DNA from: Mesorhizobium sp. L-8-3
GTDB taxonomy: Bacteria; Pseudomonadota; Alphaproteobacteria; Rhizobiales; Rhizobiaceae
Assembly: GCF_016756615.1 (NCBI RefSeq)
Contig: NZ_AP023262.1
Span: forward strand, 3,535,501 to 3,599,500
DNA length: 64,000 nucleotides
Direction of reading: 5' to 3'
The position numbers and the translations under genes were made by a program. The notes under the pieces are model-generated. The model did no database searches, had not been told where the DNA came from, and worked only from the letters and a program-made list of their open reading frames with translations. Numbering within the stretch: position 1 is the stretch's first letter; the number at the start of each line of letters is the position of its first letter. Positions 25,669 to 34,548 of this stretch are shown here, in pieces.

Positions 25669-26850
25669 TTACCTGATTGGTGCGGTCAGCTTATTCCCGA
25701 CGACACCCGACATGACAAGAGCCTCGGTGTCGGACTTGTCGATGCCGAAGCGCGCGAGCAACTCCGCCGGATCGGCCCGCCCGCCGCCGGGCTCCGAGAG
25801 CTGGGCAGGCGTGCGCGAGAAACGCGGGGCAGGCGCAGGCCGGACGAGCGTTCCGGCCTGCCGATGGGTGCCGCGCGCACGGTTGTGGGGATGGTTCGGG
25901 GCCTCTTCGAGCGACAGCACCGGCGCCACGCAGGCATCGGTTCCTTCGAAAAGAGTGGCCCACTCGTCACGAGTGCGCTCGCCGATGCGGGCAGCGATCG
26001 CTGCTCGCATGTCGTCCCACAGCCGCCTGTCATATTGCGCGGCGGCGAACCGCTCCTCGAGCGGCAGGAGCCGTGCGAACTCGGCGAAGAATTGCGGCTC
26101 GAGGCAGGCCACGGCGACGTGCCTTCCATCCTCGGTCTGATAGGTGTCGTAGAACGGGGCGCCCGTATCGAGCAGGTTGACGCCGCGCCTGTCCTTCCAG
26201 AAGCCCGCGGCGAGGAAGGCGAAGAACGGTGCGGCGAGCATCGAGGCGCCTTCGACCATGGCCGCGTCGACCACCTGGCCCTTGCCCGACTTCTGACGCT
26301 CGAACAAAGCCGCGAGTACCCCGAGCAGCAGGAACATGGTGCCGCCGCCATAGTCCGCCGCAAGATTGAGCGGCGGCACCGGCTTGCCGTCGCGCGGGCC
26401 GATGGCATGCAGCACGCCCGAATAGGCGAGATAGGTCAGGTCGTGGCCGGCGCGGGCGGCGAGCGGCCCGTCCTGGCCGAAGCCGGTCATGCGGCCATAG
26501 ATGAGACCGGGATTGCGAGCGAATGTGATGTCCGGCCCGAGCCCGAGGCGTTCCATCACGCCTGGACGATAGCCCTCGACCAGGATGTCGGCTTTTCCGA
26601 TGAGCCTGAGCAGCAGTTCGATCGCCTCGGGCCGCTTGAGATCGATCTCGAGCACGCCGCGTCCGTGCCGGTCGAGATCGAATTCGGGCGGGGTGGGGAG
26701 GAAAGGGATGCCGGCATTCAGCCGCTCGACGCGGATGACTTCGGCGCCGAGTTCCGACAAGATCAGCCCGGCCAGCGGCACCGGGCCGATGCCGGCCATC
26801 TCGATGACGGTCAGCCCGGCGAGCGGGCCCGTCTTTCCTCCTTCCGTCAT
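25669..26850 (-). CDS. CaiB/BaiF family CoA transferase (alpha-methylacyl-CoA racemase-like)
   Basis: The 393-residue protein starts MTEGGKTGPLAGLTVIEMAG. It contains the family motifs GAEVIRVER, PGVMERLGLGPD and TGFGQDGPLA, and catalytic-region segments of class III CoA transferases and AMACR racemases. With the SDR gene just upstream (11 bp gap) it probably acts in branched or hydroxy acyl-CoA metabolism. Whether it transfers CoA or racemises cannot be told from sequence alone. Confidence 0.8.
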   Translation of the reverse strand: MTEGGKTGPLAGLTVIEMAGIGPVPLAGLILSELGAEVIRVERLNAGIPFLPTPPEFDLDRHGRGVLEIDLKRPEAIELLLRLIGKADILVEGYRPGVMERLGLGPDITFARNPGLIYGRMTGFGQDGPLAARAGHDLTYLAYSGVLHAIGPRDGKPVPPLNLAADYGGGTMFLLLGVLAALFERQKSGKGQVVDAAMVEGASMLAAPFFAFLAAGFWKDRRGVNLLDTGAPFYDTYQTEDGRHVAVACLEPQFFAEFARLLPLEERFAAAQYDRRLWDDMRAAIAARIGERTRDEWATLFEGTDACVAPVLSLEEAPNHPHNRARGTHRQAGTLVRPAPAPRFSRTPAQLSEPGGGRADPAELLARFGIDKSDTEALVMSGVVGNKLTAPIR

Positions 26851-26861
26851 GGCGTCGAGCC

Positions 26862-27623
26862 TTACTTCGGGGCCATGCGGATCGCGCCGTCGAGGCGGAT
26901 CGTTTCGCCGTTGAGCATCTGGTTCTCGACGATGTGGCAGGCAAGCGCGGCATATTCGCTGGGCTCGCCGAGGCGTGGCGGGAAGGGAACCTGGTGGCCG
27001 AGAGAATCCTGGGCCTCCTTCGGCAGGCCGTCCATCATCGGCGTGCGGAAGATGCCCGGCGCGATGGTGCAGACGCGGATGCCCGAGCGGGCGAGGTCGC
27101 GCGCGACGGGCAGCGTCATGCCGACCACGCCCCCCTTCGAGGAGGAATAGGCGACCTGGCCGATCTGGCCGTCGAAGGCCGCCACGGAAGCCGTGTTGAC
27201 GATGACGCCGCGCTCGCCGCCATCGAGGGGGTCGAGGTTCTGGGCGCGGGCGGCAAACAGCCGGATCATGTTGAAGGTGCCGAGCAGATTGACCTCGAGC
27301 ACCTTGCGATAGAGGTCGAGCGGGTGCGGCCCGTCCTTGCCTACCGTCTTCATGGCGATGGCGATGCCGGCGCAGTTGACCAGGATACGCGCCGGTCCGA
27401 GCCTTTCGGCGGCTTCGGCGAAGGCAGCCTCGCCGCCCTCGGCGCTGGACACGTCGCACTTGACCGCGATGCCGCCGATCTCGCCGGCGACTTTTTCGGC
27501 CCGGTCCATGCCGACGTCGAACAGTGCGAGCCTGGCGCCCTTGGCCGCGAGCGCCCGCGCGGTGGCCTCGCCGAGGCCGGAGCCGCCGCCGGTCACGATC
27601 GCCACGATGCCGGATGGGTTCAT
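26862..27623 (-). CDS. SDR, 3-hydroxyacyl-CoA dehydrogenase type II-like
   Basis: The 253-residue short-chain dehydrogenase has [15 protein letters not shown] for NAD binding, NCAG, a YSSSKGG active-site YxxxK and PGIFRTPM. The wording matches HSD17B10/HADH2-type enzymes that oxidise 3-hydroxyacyl-CoA. ATG 27623 has GGAGG at good spacing. It leads an operon with a CoA transferase and a HugZ-like gene. Confidence 0.85.
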   Translation of the reverse strand: MNPSGIVAIVTGGGSGLGEATARALAAKGARLALFDVGMDRAEKVAGEIGGIAVKCDVSSAEGGEAAFAEAAERLGPARILVNCAGIAIAMKTVGKDGPHPLDLYRKVLEVNLLGTFNMIRLFAARAQNLDPLDGGERGVIVNTASVAAFDGQIGQVAYSSSKGGVVGMTLPVARDLARSGIRVCTIAPGIFRTPMMDGLPKEAQDSLGHQVPFPPRLGEPSEYAALACHIVENQMLNGETIRLDGAIRMAPK

Positions 27624-27716
27624 GGTGTAGTCCTCCAAATGTTATGAACTAGAACAAATTCGCACTATCGTAGGCGCGCGGCGAGGGCGGTGCAAGCACC
27701 GGAAAACAGCGCTGCC

Positions 27717-28022
27717 CTACTCTTCGGGCTCGGTTGTGAACAGCAGAGGGAAGCCGGCGGCGCGGCCGGCGTCCGTGGCGCGCGTCGCCTTGGTCTCGGC
27801 GATGTCCTTGGCGTAGACGGCAACCACGCAGACGCCACGCCGGTGCGCGGTGATCATCACCTTGTAAGCCTGGTCCGCGGTCATGCGGAATTCGGCCTTG
27901 AGCACCCGCACCACGAATTCTCGCGGCGTGAAGTCGTCGTTGACGAGGATGACCTTGTGCAGCTTCGGCCGTTCGGTCTTCAGTCGAGGTCTGGTGCGCG
28001 GTTTGACGAAGGTGTCGGGCAT
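27717..28022 (-). CDS. clpS2: ATP-dependent Clp protease adaptor ClpS2
   Basis: The 101-residue ClpS has the core HKVILVNDDFTPREFVVRVL with the N-degron pocket residues and AYKVMITAHRRGVCVVAVYAKDIAETK. The wording (NDDFTP, RRG) matches the ClpS2 paralogue of alphaproteobacteria rather than ClpS1. It delivers N-degron substrates to ClpAP. Start ATG 28022 gives the normal length. A ~4 kb transposon lies upstream of its promoter region. Confidence 0.9.
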   Translation of the reverse strand: MPDTFVKPRTRPRLKTERPKLHKVILVNDDFTPREFVVRVLKAEFRMTADQAYKVMITAHRRGVCVVAVYAKDIAETKATRATDAGRAAGFPLLFTTEPEE

Positions 28023-28345
28023 CCTACCCTCCGACGGTGGTTGAGCGAGCGCGCTCGGCCGCTCGCATTCCCTGTCGCGTCGGCCCCGGCGCGGTCCGCC
28101 GCCCGGAAGCCTATGCCTCGGTCGATCTTGGAACCCGGTCGGAGGCATGTCGAGGGGATTTCAACGCAATGTGATCCGCTGCGCCGGTCCGGCACGGGTG
28201 TGGACGATGGCCGGGCTCGCATGACGGCGATGGAGGCTGCCGCCCAACAACGTCATCTGCTCGGAGATGTGCATCCTTCGCTATCAGTTCGGTCCGAACG
28301 AGCGGCATCCTGGCTTCATCAACTCGGCTGCGCTCATCGAATATT
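28023..28345. promoter_or_regulatory. Gene-free region upstream of clpS2, ending at the transposon
   Basis: No coding region is supported. It should contain the clpS2 promoter. Its right end (28338-28345, CGAATATT) resembles the sequence beyond the other transposon end, consistent with a target-site duplication. Confidence 0.5.
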
Positions 28346-28369
28346 GGCAACTATACACTTGACAACGGA
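28346..28369 (+). repeat. Left terminal inverted repeat of the transposon
   Basis: GGCAACTATACACTTGACAA plus CGGA pairs with the right terminus 32284-32307, with mismatches only at positions 11 and 18. Confidence 0.8.
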
Positions 28370-28453
28370 CGTGATCGATAAGGGGCGGTTGTCCCATGCC
28401 CTTTACTGACAACTTGTGAGCGGCGTATCATTTCTTTTTTTGGGAGAGGGGCC

Positions 28454-29797
28454 ATGCCGGAAATCGACTTGAAGGTCGAGCATCTCGTGCTCGACAATGA
28501 CAACCCGCGTATTACTCATGCGGCGGGACAGCAAGAAGCTTTTCAGAAAGTCGTGAGGGACCAGAAGATGAAACTGGTCCGCTTGGCAGAGAGCATCGTT
28601 GAGCATGGTCTCAGCCCCATCGAAAGGTTGATGGTCCTCGAGGTGAGCGCGAAGCCAAAGCGCTATATCGCATTGGAGGGCAACCGTCGCGTAGCTGCGC
28701 TCAAGCTGTTGGTGAACCCGGCTGCAATGACCGGCCTTGAGATGCCGGAAGGTGTGCAGCGCTCCATGGAGCGTTTGGCGGGCATTTTTCACAAGAGCAA
28801 GGTCGAGCCGATCGCGGGTTACGAAGTTGGTTCCCGCGAAGAGGGAAGATACTGGATTGAACTGCGCCACAATGGGGAGGATGACGGTCGGGGCATTGTC
28901 GGATGGAAGCCGATCGTCGCGGCTCGCTTCCGGAAGAGGGAGCCGGCAATCCAGGCCTTGGACTTGGCAATCGAACACGGCGGATTCAGCGAGGGTGAAG
29001 CCGAGGCAATCCGTTCCAAATTCTCGTTGACGACACTGCGGCGCCTTGTGGAATCCGAGGAAATCAGGGCGATGCTCGGATTGACGGTTAAGGACGGCCA
29101 ACTGAGCACAACGCTTCCTGCGAATGAAATCATTAAGCCGCTCAAGAAGATGGTGCGCGACATCGCTGACAAGAAAGTCAACTCGCGCAGCTTCAACAAA
29201 ACGGAACAGATGGTTAACTATGTGCGGGGTTTCGCAAAGGCAGACAGCCCCGACCTCACAAAGAAAATTGCTGAGCGGGCCCTCGAAGGAATTCAAAAAT
29301 CGGAATTCACGAAGACCAGCGCAAAACCGGCAAGGCGGAAGCCGGACCCGAGCGACCGGCGAGAGGTTGTGCCAAAAGGCTGTCCGATCCATGTCGCTGA
29401 CAATCGGATAGCCGAAATCTACAAGGAACTGCGAACTCTGAAACTCGACGACGCTCAGAACGCAATTGCCGTTCTGCTCCGCGTTTTTCTCGAATTGTCA
29501 GTTGACCACTTTCTGGAAAGCAACGGCGGGTCCGTCAGCTTCAAGGCACCAAACGGCCAAACCAAGTTCAAAAGCCTCGACAAAAAGCTGGCCGAGGTGG
29601 TGGCTGATCTGGTATCAAAGGGCGTACCGCAAGCGCATTTCGCAACAATCATTCGCAGCCTGAACGTTCCTACCAGCCCAATGAACATTGACCTGTTCCA
29701 CCGCTATATCCACGACCGTTTCGCGACGCCTTCAACTCCTGAGTTGAAGGCCGCGTGGGAGCACGCTCAGCCGCTTTTTGAGAAGATTTGGCCGTGA
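28454..29797 (+). CDS. ParB/Srx-domain protein, transposon passenger
   Basis: The 447-residue protein has an N-terminal ParB/sulfiredoxin-like domain: DNPR near 16-19, LVRLAESIVEHGL, then the nucleotide-binding EGNRRVAALK at 75-84. The middle is helical. The last ~130 residues (LRVFLELSVDHFLE, then FKSLDKKLAEVVADL) form a separate helical domain I cannot name. ParB/Srx domains in defence and mobile proteins hydrolyse NTPs and can gate a nuclease. The ATG has GGGAGAGGGG upstream. It overlaps or abuts the methyltransferase gene, so the two are one unit. Confidence 0.75.
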   Translation: MPEIDLKVEHLVLDNDNPRITHAAGQQEAFQKVVRDQKMKLVRLAESIVEHGLSPIERLMVLEVSAKPKRYIALEGNRRVAALKLLVNPAAMTGLEMPEGVQRSMERLAGIFHKSKVEPIAGYEVGSREEGRYWIELRHNGEDDGRGIVGWKPIVAARFRKREPAIQALDLAIEHGGFSEGEAEAIRSKFSLTTLRRLVESEEIRAMLGLTVKDGQLSTTLPANEIIKPLKKMVRDIADKKVNSRSFNKTEQMVNYVRGFAKADSPDLTKKIAERALEGIQKSEFTKTSAKPARRKPDPSDRREVVPKGCPIHVADNRIAEIYKELRTLKLDDAQNAIAVLLRVFLELSVDHFLESNGGSVSFKAPNGQTKFKSLDKKLAEVVADLVSKGVPQAHFATIIRSLNVPTSPMNIDLFHRYIHDRFATPSTPELKAAWEHAQPLFEKIWP

Positions 29798-29826
29798 CCG
29801 CGGGAGAGGCGGAGCCGCGGCGCCTG

Positions 29827-30705
29827 ATGCACTTTACGCCGCTTCGCTATCCCGGAGGGAAAGGGAAACTCGCCGCATACGTCAAAGAGCTAATTCGAGC
29901 GAATAACCTGTTCGACGGGGAATATGTGGAACCGTATGCCGGCGGCGCGGCTATCGCGCTCGAACTCCTATTTCAGGAATACGTCAGCAGGATTCACATT
30001 AACGACCTCAGCCAGCCCGTCTATTCGTTCTGGAAAGCCGTTTTGAACGATAGCGAAGAACTTTGCCGGATGATCAAAGACACGCGGTTGTCCGTGGCCT
30101 CATGGGATCGGCAGAAGAAGATTTTCGCCAACCCTCGCAATCATAGTTACGTGCAGCTTGGCTTTGCGACCTTCTTCCTTAACCGAACCAACCGCTCCGG
30201 CATTTTGAATGCAGGCGTGATCGGCGGGAGGGATCAAACCGGTCCATGGAAGCTTGATGCCCGTTATAACGCGGACGAGCTGATATTTCGCATCGAGTCA
30301 ATTGCGAAGATGCGTAGCCGGATAAAGCTCACGCAAAGCGATGCTCTGGCATTGCTGAGGTTCGGCCTGCGCAAGTGGCCGGAAAATACGCTGATTTATC
30401 TTGATCCGCCTTACTATGATCAAGGCCGCAATCTGTACTACGACTACTACAAGCCTGACGACCACGCTGACTTGGCGAGCTTCATTGCTGCGAACATGAA
30501 CGAGCGTCACTGGATCGTTTCCTACGACAACGTGGATCCAATCAAGGCGCTATACGCAAAATTCCGTAGCGTGGTTTACAATGTGGGATATTCCGCCCGT
30601 GAGACGCGCGTTGGCAAGGAAGTGATGTTTTTCTCGCCGCGCGTCAACGTTCCTGATCTGGTCGGGCCGATTCAGCAGGTCGAAAAGACAACGGAAGCAG
30701 CATGA
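29827..30705 (+). CDS. D12-class DNA adenine-N6 methyltransferase
   Basis: The 292-residue Dam-like enzyme has RYPGGKGKL (7-15, motif X), VEPYAGGAAIALELL (34-48, motif I, SAM binding) and catalytic DPPY at 193-196. It should methylate adenine in a short DNA site; the site cannot be predicted. ATG 29827 gives the usual N-terminus, but a GTG at 29794 overlapping the ParB gene stop (GTGA) is also possible. Its stop overlaps the next gene by four bases. No dedicated restriction endonuclease is adjacent, unless the ParB protein fills that role. Confidence 0.88.
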   Translation: MHFTPLRYPGGKGKLAAYVKELIRANNLFDGEYVEPYAGGAAIALELLFQEYVSRIHINDLSQPVYSFWKAVLNDSEELCRMIKDTRLSVASWDRQKKIFANPRNHSYVQLGFATFFLNRTNRSGILNAGVIGGRDQTGPWKLDARYNADELIFRIESIAKMRSRIKLTQSDALALLRFGLRKWPENTLIYLDPPYYDQGRNLYYDYYKPDDHADLASFIAANMNERHWIVSYDNVDPIKALYAKFRSVVYNVGYSARETRVGKEVMFFSPRVNVPDLVGPIQQVEKTTEAA

Positions 30706-31106
30706 TGCAGCCCACTCCTACAATCATAATTCTAAAGACGACAGCGGAACACATGAGGGGCGTGATTGACCATCAAAAACACGCTTCGGACCGGCTCATT
30801 AAGAGGGCCAACCCTGGCGATCTTCTCCTCATTGCCCAGTTGCAGCCTAAAGGTTCGGCGCTGATCCGATATGCAATGTGGCTGAAAAGCCAGTATCCCG
30901 ATAGCGTGCAAGAATCAGACGCTATTTGGGGGAAGCACTGGAATTTTATCATTGAGGGTGAAGGTGGCCGCGAGTTGACCACTCCATTTGCGCCGGGGGA
31001 GGTCAAACCAAACGGCCCGTATCGCCAAGGTGGGCCTTTCGTCTATGTGGTGGCCGAGGACGCTGAAGACTTCAGGCGGGATGGCCGTCTGGCCCCTCTT
31101 CTCTAA
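30702..31106 (+). CDS. Unknown 134-residue protein, third passenger gene
   Basis: I do not recognise this protein with certainty. It starts MMQPTPTIIILKTTAEHM and contains GDLLLIAQLQPKGSALIRYAM and AIWGKHWNFIIEGEG, an alternating beta pattern that could be a small PUA/EVE-like base-reading fold. That is a weak guess from pattern only. The ATG overlaps the methyltransferase stop (ATGA), so it is translated with it. Confidence 0.6.
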   Translation: MMQPTPTIIILKTTAEHMRGVIDHQKHASDRLIKRANPGDLLLIAQLQPKGSALIRYAMWLKSQYPDSVQESDAIWGKHWNFIIEGEGGRELTTPFAPGEVKPNGPYRQGGPFVYVVAEDAEDFRRDGRLAPLL

Positions 31107-31141
31107 AGGTGTGTGGGCACAACAGATCGCGAGCCCGTGCA

Positions 31142-31306
31142 ATGGCAACGAAGAAACCTAAACTGGACCACGCGACGGTGAAGGTCCTGCAACAAGTGTT
31201 GGCGCTACCGCCGAAACGCCATGACGAAATGAAAGTCGGACGACCAGCGAAGGCGAAGCGCAGCCCTAAAGGCCGCGCGTCTTGCTCCAAGCCGCAAGGC
31301 GCTTAA
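31142..31306 (+). CDS. Small basic hypothetical protein
   Basis: The 54-residue protein starts MATKKPKLDHATVKVL and has a LALPPKRHDEMKVGRPAK core with a lysine/arginine-rich tail. Short proteins with a PPKPH-EMK wording are widespread in rhizobia, with no known function. A GTG at 31109 would add 11 residues. Its end overlaps the 3' end of the transposase remnant. Confidence 0.45.
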   Translation: MATKKPKLDHATVKVLQQVLALPPKRHDEMKVGRPAKAKRSPKGRASCSKPQGA

Positions 31307-32245
31307 CAAACTGATTTCTTTTCGTAATTTTCGTCAGCCGGTCGGTACATGAGAGGCTTACCCTCAATGCCCTTGGCAATCAGCGTCGCACGCTCCCCGT
31401 CCTTCATTTGGCGGGTGTTGAACTTGAAATCCCATTCGGCCAGATAGCGCGAAAGATGCGCTTCGCTGATCGAGTGGAGAGTGCCTAACACAGCGCGCTT
31501 CATAAGGCTGAACCGGCGTTGGTCCGTGTAGACGTGAGCAATCCGCCAAGCCTTACATACTCATCGGCCGAGTGATTGACGGTGGTATGACCCGCAAATT
31601 CCTTTCCGATAGGGGCGTAGGAAAGCAGTTCGTCCGTCACCAAATGAGACTTGGCGTCGGCGACTTTGTTGATGGTCTCGCGAAGAGTGTCAGCCTTAGC
31701 ATTGGCGGCGTGAAACGAGTAGCTGTTGTCGTCGCGATCAACGAGAGCGACCACGGCGTGTTTCGTAGGATCTTTCTTCGCATACGCGCGGTTCTTCTCC
31801 TTGCCGCCGATATACTTTTCGTCGCTTTCGACTACTTGTTCGCGCTGCCGATGGGGCCGCGCTGGTCGGGCGTCATAGCTTCGCGGATGCGATGGCACAG
31901 AAACCATGCGGTCTTATAGGTGACGCCGAGCATGCGGCTAAGCTGCAATGCGCTCATGCCCTTCATCGACACGCCCATGAGGTGCATCGCGAACAGCCAC
32001 TTCGACAGGGGAATTTTGCTGCGCTCCATGACAGTTCCGACCGTCACGGTAAACTGGCCGTTGCAAGCCGCACAATAGTAGAGGCCGGGGCGATGAGCCG
32101 TGCCCTGGCCTTTTGCTATCTTCTCCTGATCCAGGTTGCCACAGTGAGGGCAAAAGGCCCCCTCAGGCCAGCGCACCGCTTCTAAGGCTTCGCGGGCGGC
32201 GTCCTCGCAATAAAAGGCTCGGTTCTGGATGGGCGCTTGGGCCAT
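31303..32245 (-). pseudogene. IS1595-family transposase, two frameshifts
   Basis: Three consecutive reading frames together give one transposase. The first (32245 to about 31840) has the zinc ribbon CPHCGN and CAACNGQFTV, then TYKTAWFLCHRIREAM. The second (about 31850 to 31540) has the ISXO2-like core VVESDEKYIGGKEKNRAY and HLVTDE. The third (about 31540 to 31303) has RYLAEWDFKFNTRQ. The frame changes near 31845 and near 31540. The D-N/E-type catalytic core is split, so the gene is probably inactive unless the indels are sequencing errors. Confidence 0.8.
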
Positions 32246-32283
32246 GGCTAACTTCCTATGGCCACACTATCGGGGATATGCCC

Positions 32284-32307
32284 TCCGTTCTCAAGTATAT
32301 AGTTGCC
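32284..32307 (-). repeat. Right terminal inverted repeat of the transposon
   Basis: The reverse complement reads GGCAACTATATACTTGAGAA plus CGGA and matches the left terminus at 22 of 24 positions. It lies 39 bp upstream of the transposase start. Confidence 0.8.
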
Positions 32308-32395
32308 GAATGTTTCGAGGGGCCGGGGCGCGGCCACTGGAAGGAGGTCGCTTATCTGCGATAGGGCGTTTGCGCACCCATGGGGTGCATGGGCT

Positions 32396-33577
32396 CTACC
32401 GCCGCAACACCGCCGACAGCACATCCCTGATGCCGATGGCGCCGACGAAGCGCGACTGTTCGTCGAACAGAGCGACCGGCGCGGTCTGCGATCGGTGCAT
32501 TGCCAGCATGACGATCTTCAGGGAGGTGCCGGGCTTCGCCCAGAACACATGGGGCGCATCCTCGGAGAGCTGCTCGATCTCGTCGCAGGAGCCCCAGATC
32601 ACCGGCCTGCCGTTGCGCTCGGCCGCCTCGACCAGCCCGTCGGCGTCGAGGCGGAAGCGCGTCGTCTTGCGCCGGTCCAGCCAGACCCAGCCTTCGCCGG
32701 CAGTCTCCAGGTCGCGGCGGTCGCGCATCACGTTCCAGGCGGTCAGCACGGAGAGCGGATTGACGTTGGCGATGAAGTCGCGGACGTAATCGTTGGCCGG
32801 GCGCAGCACGATGTCCTCCGGCGCGCCGGTCTGAACGATCCTGCCGCCCTCCATGATGGTGATATGGCTGCCGATCTTGAGGGCTTCCTCCAGGTCGTGG
32901 GAGACGAAAATGATGGTCTTCCTGAGCGACGCCTGAAGCTGCAGAAGCTCGTCCTGCAGCTTCGTCCGGATCAGAGGGTCGAGAGCCGAGAAGGGCTCGT
33001 CCATCAGGAGGATCGGTGCTTCGGTGGCGAAGGCGCGGGCAAGACCGACGCGCTGCTGCATGCCGCCCGAGAGCTCATGAGCGTATTTGCGCGCCCACTG
33101 GTCGAGGCCGACCAGCTTGAGCTGCCGGTGAACACGCTCCTTGCGTTCGGCCTCGGGAACGCCGGCGAGTTCCAGCCCGAAGCCGACATTCTCCTCGACC
33201 GTGCGCCACGGCAGGAGGGCGAACTGCTGAAACACCATGGCGACCTGATGCTGGCGAAGCCGCCGCAGCGTGGCCTCGTCGCAGGACACGACGTCGACCA
33301 TGGCGTCGCCGTCCCTGACCAGGACCTGGCCGCGGCTGACGACGTTGAGCCTGTTGACGGCGCGCAGCAGCGTCGACTTGCCTGAACCCGACAGTCCCAT
33401 CAGGACGGAGATCTCGCCTTCCCGTATCGTCAGGCTTGCGCCGGCGCAGCCCAGCACATTGCCTGTCCTCTCGAGGATCTCCGCGCGTGTCGCGCCCTTG
33501 TCGACCATGGCCAGCGCATCGGCGGCATCCGGGCCGAAAACGATGTCGACATTCTTGAAATCGACGGCGACGTTCAT
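32396..33577 (-). CDS. choV: Choline/glycine betaine ABC transporter, ATP-binding protein
   Basis: The 393-residue ATPase has Walker A GLSGSGKST, ABC signature LSGGMQQRVGLARA, Walker B ILLMDEPFSALDP and the H-loop SHDLEEA. A C-terminal extension of about 120 residues resembles the CBS-like regulatory region of ProV/OpuAA-type ATPases. ATG 33577 overlaps the permease stop (33574). Family length and neighbours match choV. Confidence 0.9.
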   Translation of the reverse strand: MNVAVDFKNVDIVFGPDAADALAMVDKGATRAEILERTGNVLGCAGASLTIREGEISVLMGLSGSGKSTLLRAVNRLNVVSRGQVLVRDGDAMVDVVSCDEATLRRLRQHQVAMVFQQFALLPWRTVEENVGFGLELAGVPEAERKERVHRQLKLVGLDQWARKYAHELSGGMQQRVGLARAFATEAPILLMDEPFSALDPLIRTKLQDELLQLQASLRKTIIFVSHDLEEALKIGSHITIMEGGRIVQTGAPEDIVLRPANDYVRDFIANVNPLSVLTAWNVMRDRRDLETAGEGWVWLDRRKTTRFRLDADGLVEAAERNGRPVIWGSCDEIEQLSEDAPHVFWAKPGTSLKIVMLAMHRSQTAPVALFDEQSRFVGAIGIRDVLSAVLRR

Positions 33578-34428
33578 TTCTTGCCTCCCACGCCGATGCG
33601 GGTCATCCGGTCGAGCACGATGGCGAGCACCACGATGGCAAGACCCGCCTCGAGACCGAGATCGATCCTGCGCGAACCCAGCGCCCGGTTGATTTCGGTG
33701 CCGAGGCCGCCGGCGCCGATGAGCGCGGCGAAGACCACCATCGACAGCGACAGCATGATACACTGGGTGAGGCCGGCCATGATGGTGGGAAGTGCGGCCG
33801 GCAGTTCGACCTTCCAAAGCAACTGGCGCCTGGTGGCGCCGAAGGATTCACCGGCCTCGATGATCGTCTTGGGCACAGAGGTTATGCCGAGATGGGTCAG
33901 CCGCACCGCTGACGGGATGACGAAGATGATGGTGACGATGAGGCCGGGTGCGTTTCCGAGGCCGAACAAGGTGAGGACCGGGATCAGGTAGACAAAGGTC
34001 GGCAGGGTCTGCATCAGATCGAGCACCGGGAGCATGACCCGGTAGACCCTGGGCTTGTGCGCGGCCCAGATGCCGAGCGGCACGCCGATCAGCATCGAGG
34101 CGGCCGACGCGGCGACCACCAGAACCAGCGTCTCGACGGTCTGCTTCCAGAGCCCCTGATTGACGATGAAGAGTAGACCGATCGCGACGCCGGCGGCGAG
34201 CGCCCTCGATCGCTGAAGATACCAGGCCAGGAGAGTGATCAGCGCCACGATCAGGACGGGCGGCAGCAGGAGGAGAGTATCGACGAGCCCGTCCAGAATG
34301 AAGTTGAGGCTCCCGGAGAAGCCCCGGAACAGGGCGTTGAAGTTGTCTGTCAGGAAGGTGAAGAACGCCTTGCCCCAGGCCCCGATTGGAATCTTGTAGG
34401 CCACCAGCAGTTTCGAAATCGGATCCAT
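33574..34428 (-). CDS. choW: Choline/glycine betaine ABC transporter, permease
   Basis: The 284-residue inner-membrane protein has about six or seven membrane segments and a binding-protein-dependent transport signature around ESFGATRRQLLWKVELPAALPTIMAGL. N-terminal MDPISKLLVAYKIPIGAWGK is typical of ProW/ChoW. The gene lies between choV and choX and overlaps choV by four bases. Confidence 0.9.
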   Translation of the reverse strand: MDPISKLLVAYKIPIGAWGKAFFTFLTDNFNALFRGFSGSLNFILDGLVDTLLLLPPVLIVALITLLAWYLQRSRALAAGVAIGLLFIVNQGLWKQTVETLVLVVAASAASMLIGVPLGIWAAHKPRVYRVMLPVLDLMQTLPTFVYLIPVLTLFGLGNAPGLIVTIIFVIPSAVRLTHLGITSVPKTIIEAGESFGATRRQLLWKVELPAALPTIMAGLTQCIMLSLSMVVFAALIGAGGLGTEINRALGSRRIDLGLEAGLAIVVLAIVLDRMTRIGVGGKK

Positions 34429-34548
34429 GTTCCCCTCGCATATGCGCCGTGCCGGCGGGCGGTCTTCTCCGGAATGTCAAAAAACAAGGGGCAGCCTGTT
34501 CGACCCGGCCGCCCCTTGGTCGTCACGCTATGCGCGAGCCTGCCGGGA

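Larger units (their letters stand above)
28346..32307. mobile_element. IS1595-type transposon with ParB/methyltransferase passenger genes
   Basis: The terminal inverted repeats 28346-28369 and 32284-32307 match at 22 of 24 positions (both ends start GGCAACTATA). Flanking octamers CGAATATT (28338-28345) and CGAATGTT (32307-32314) match at seven of eight, which fits the 8-bp duplication of the IS1595 family if one mutation has occurred. A frameshifted IS1595-type transposase sits at the right end. Passengers are a ParB/Srx protein, a D12 adenine methyltransferase and two unknown genes. IS1595 elements with passenger genes are known. Confidence 0.8.

Noticed and set aside
26851-27459. Upstream extension of the CoA transferase reading frame
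   Set aside because: It overlaps the SDR gene in another frame; the family N-terminus starts at 26850.
31303-32245. Programmed frameshifting to make the IS1595 transposase
   Set aside because: Two separate frame changes are needed and I see no slippery run with a stimulator at either; IS1595 transposases are normally a single frame.
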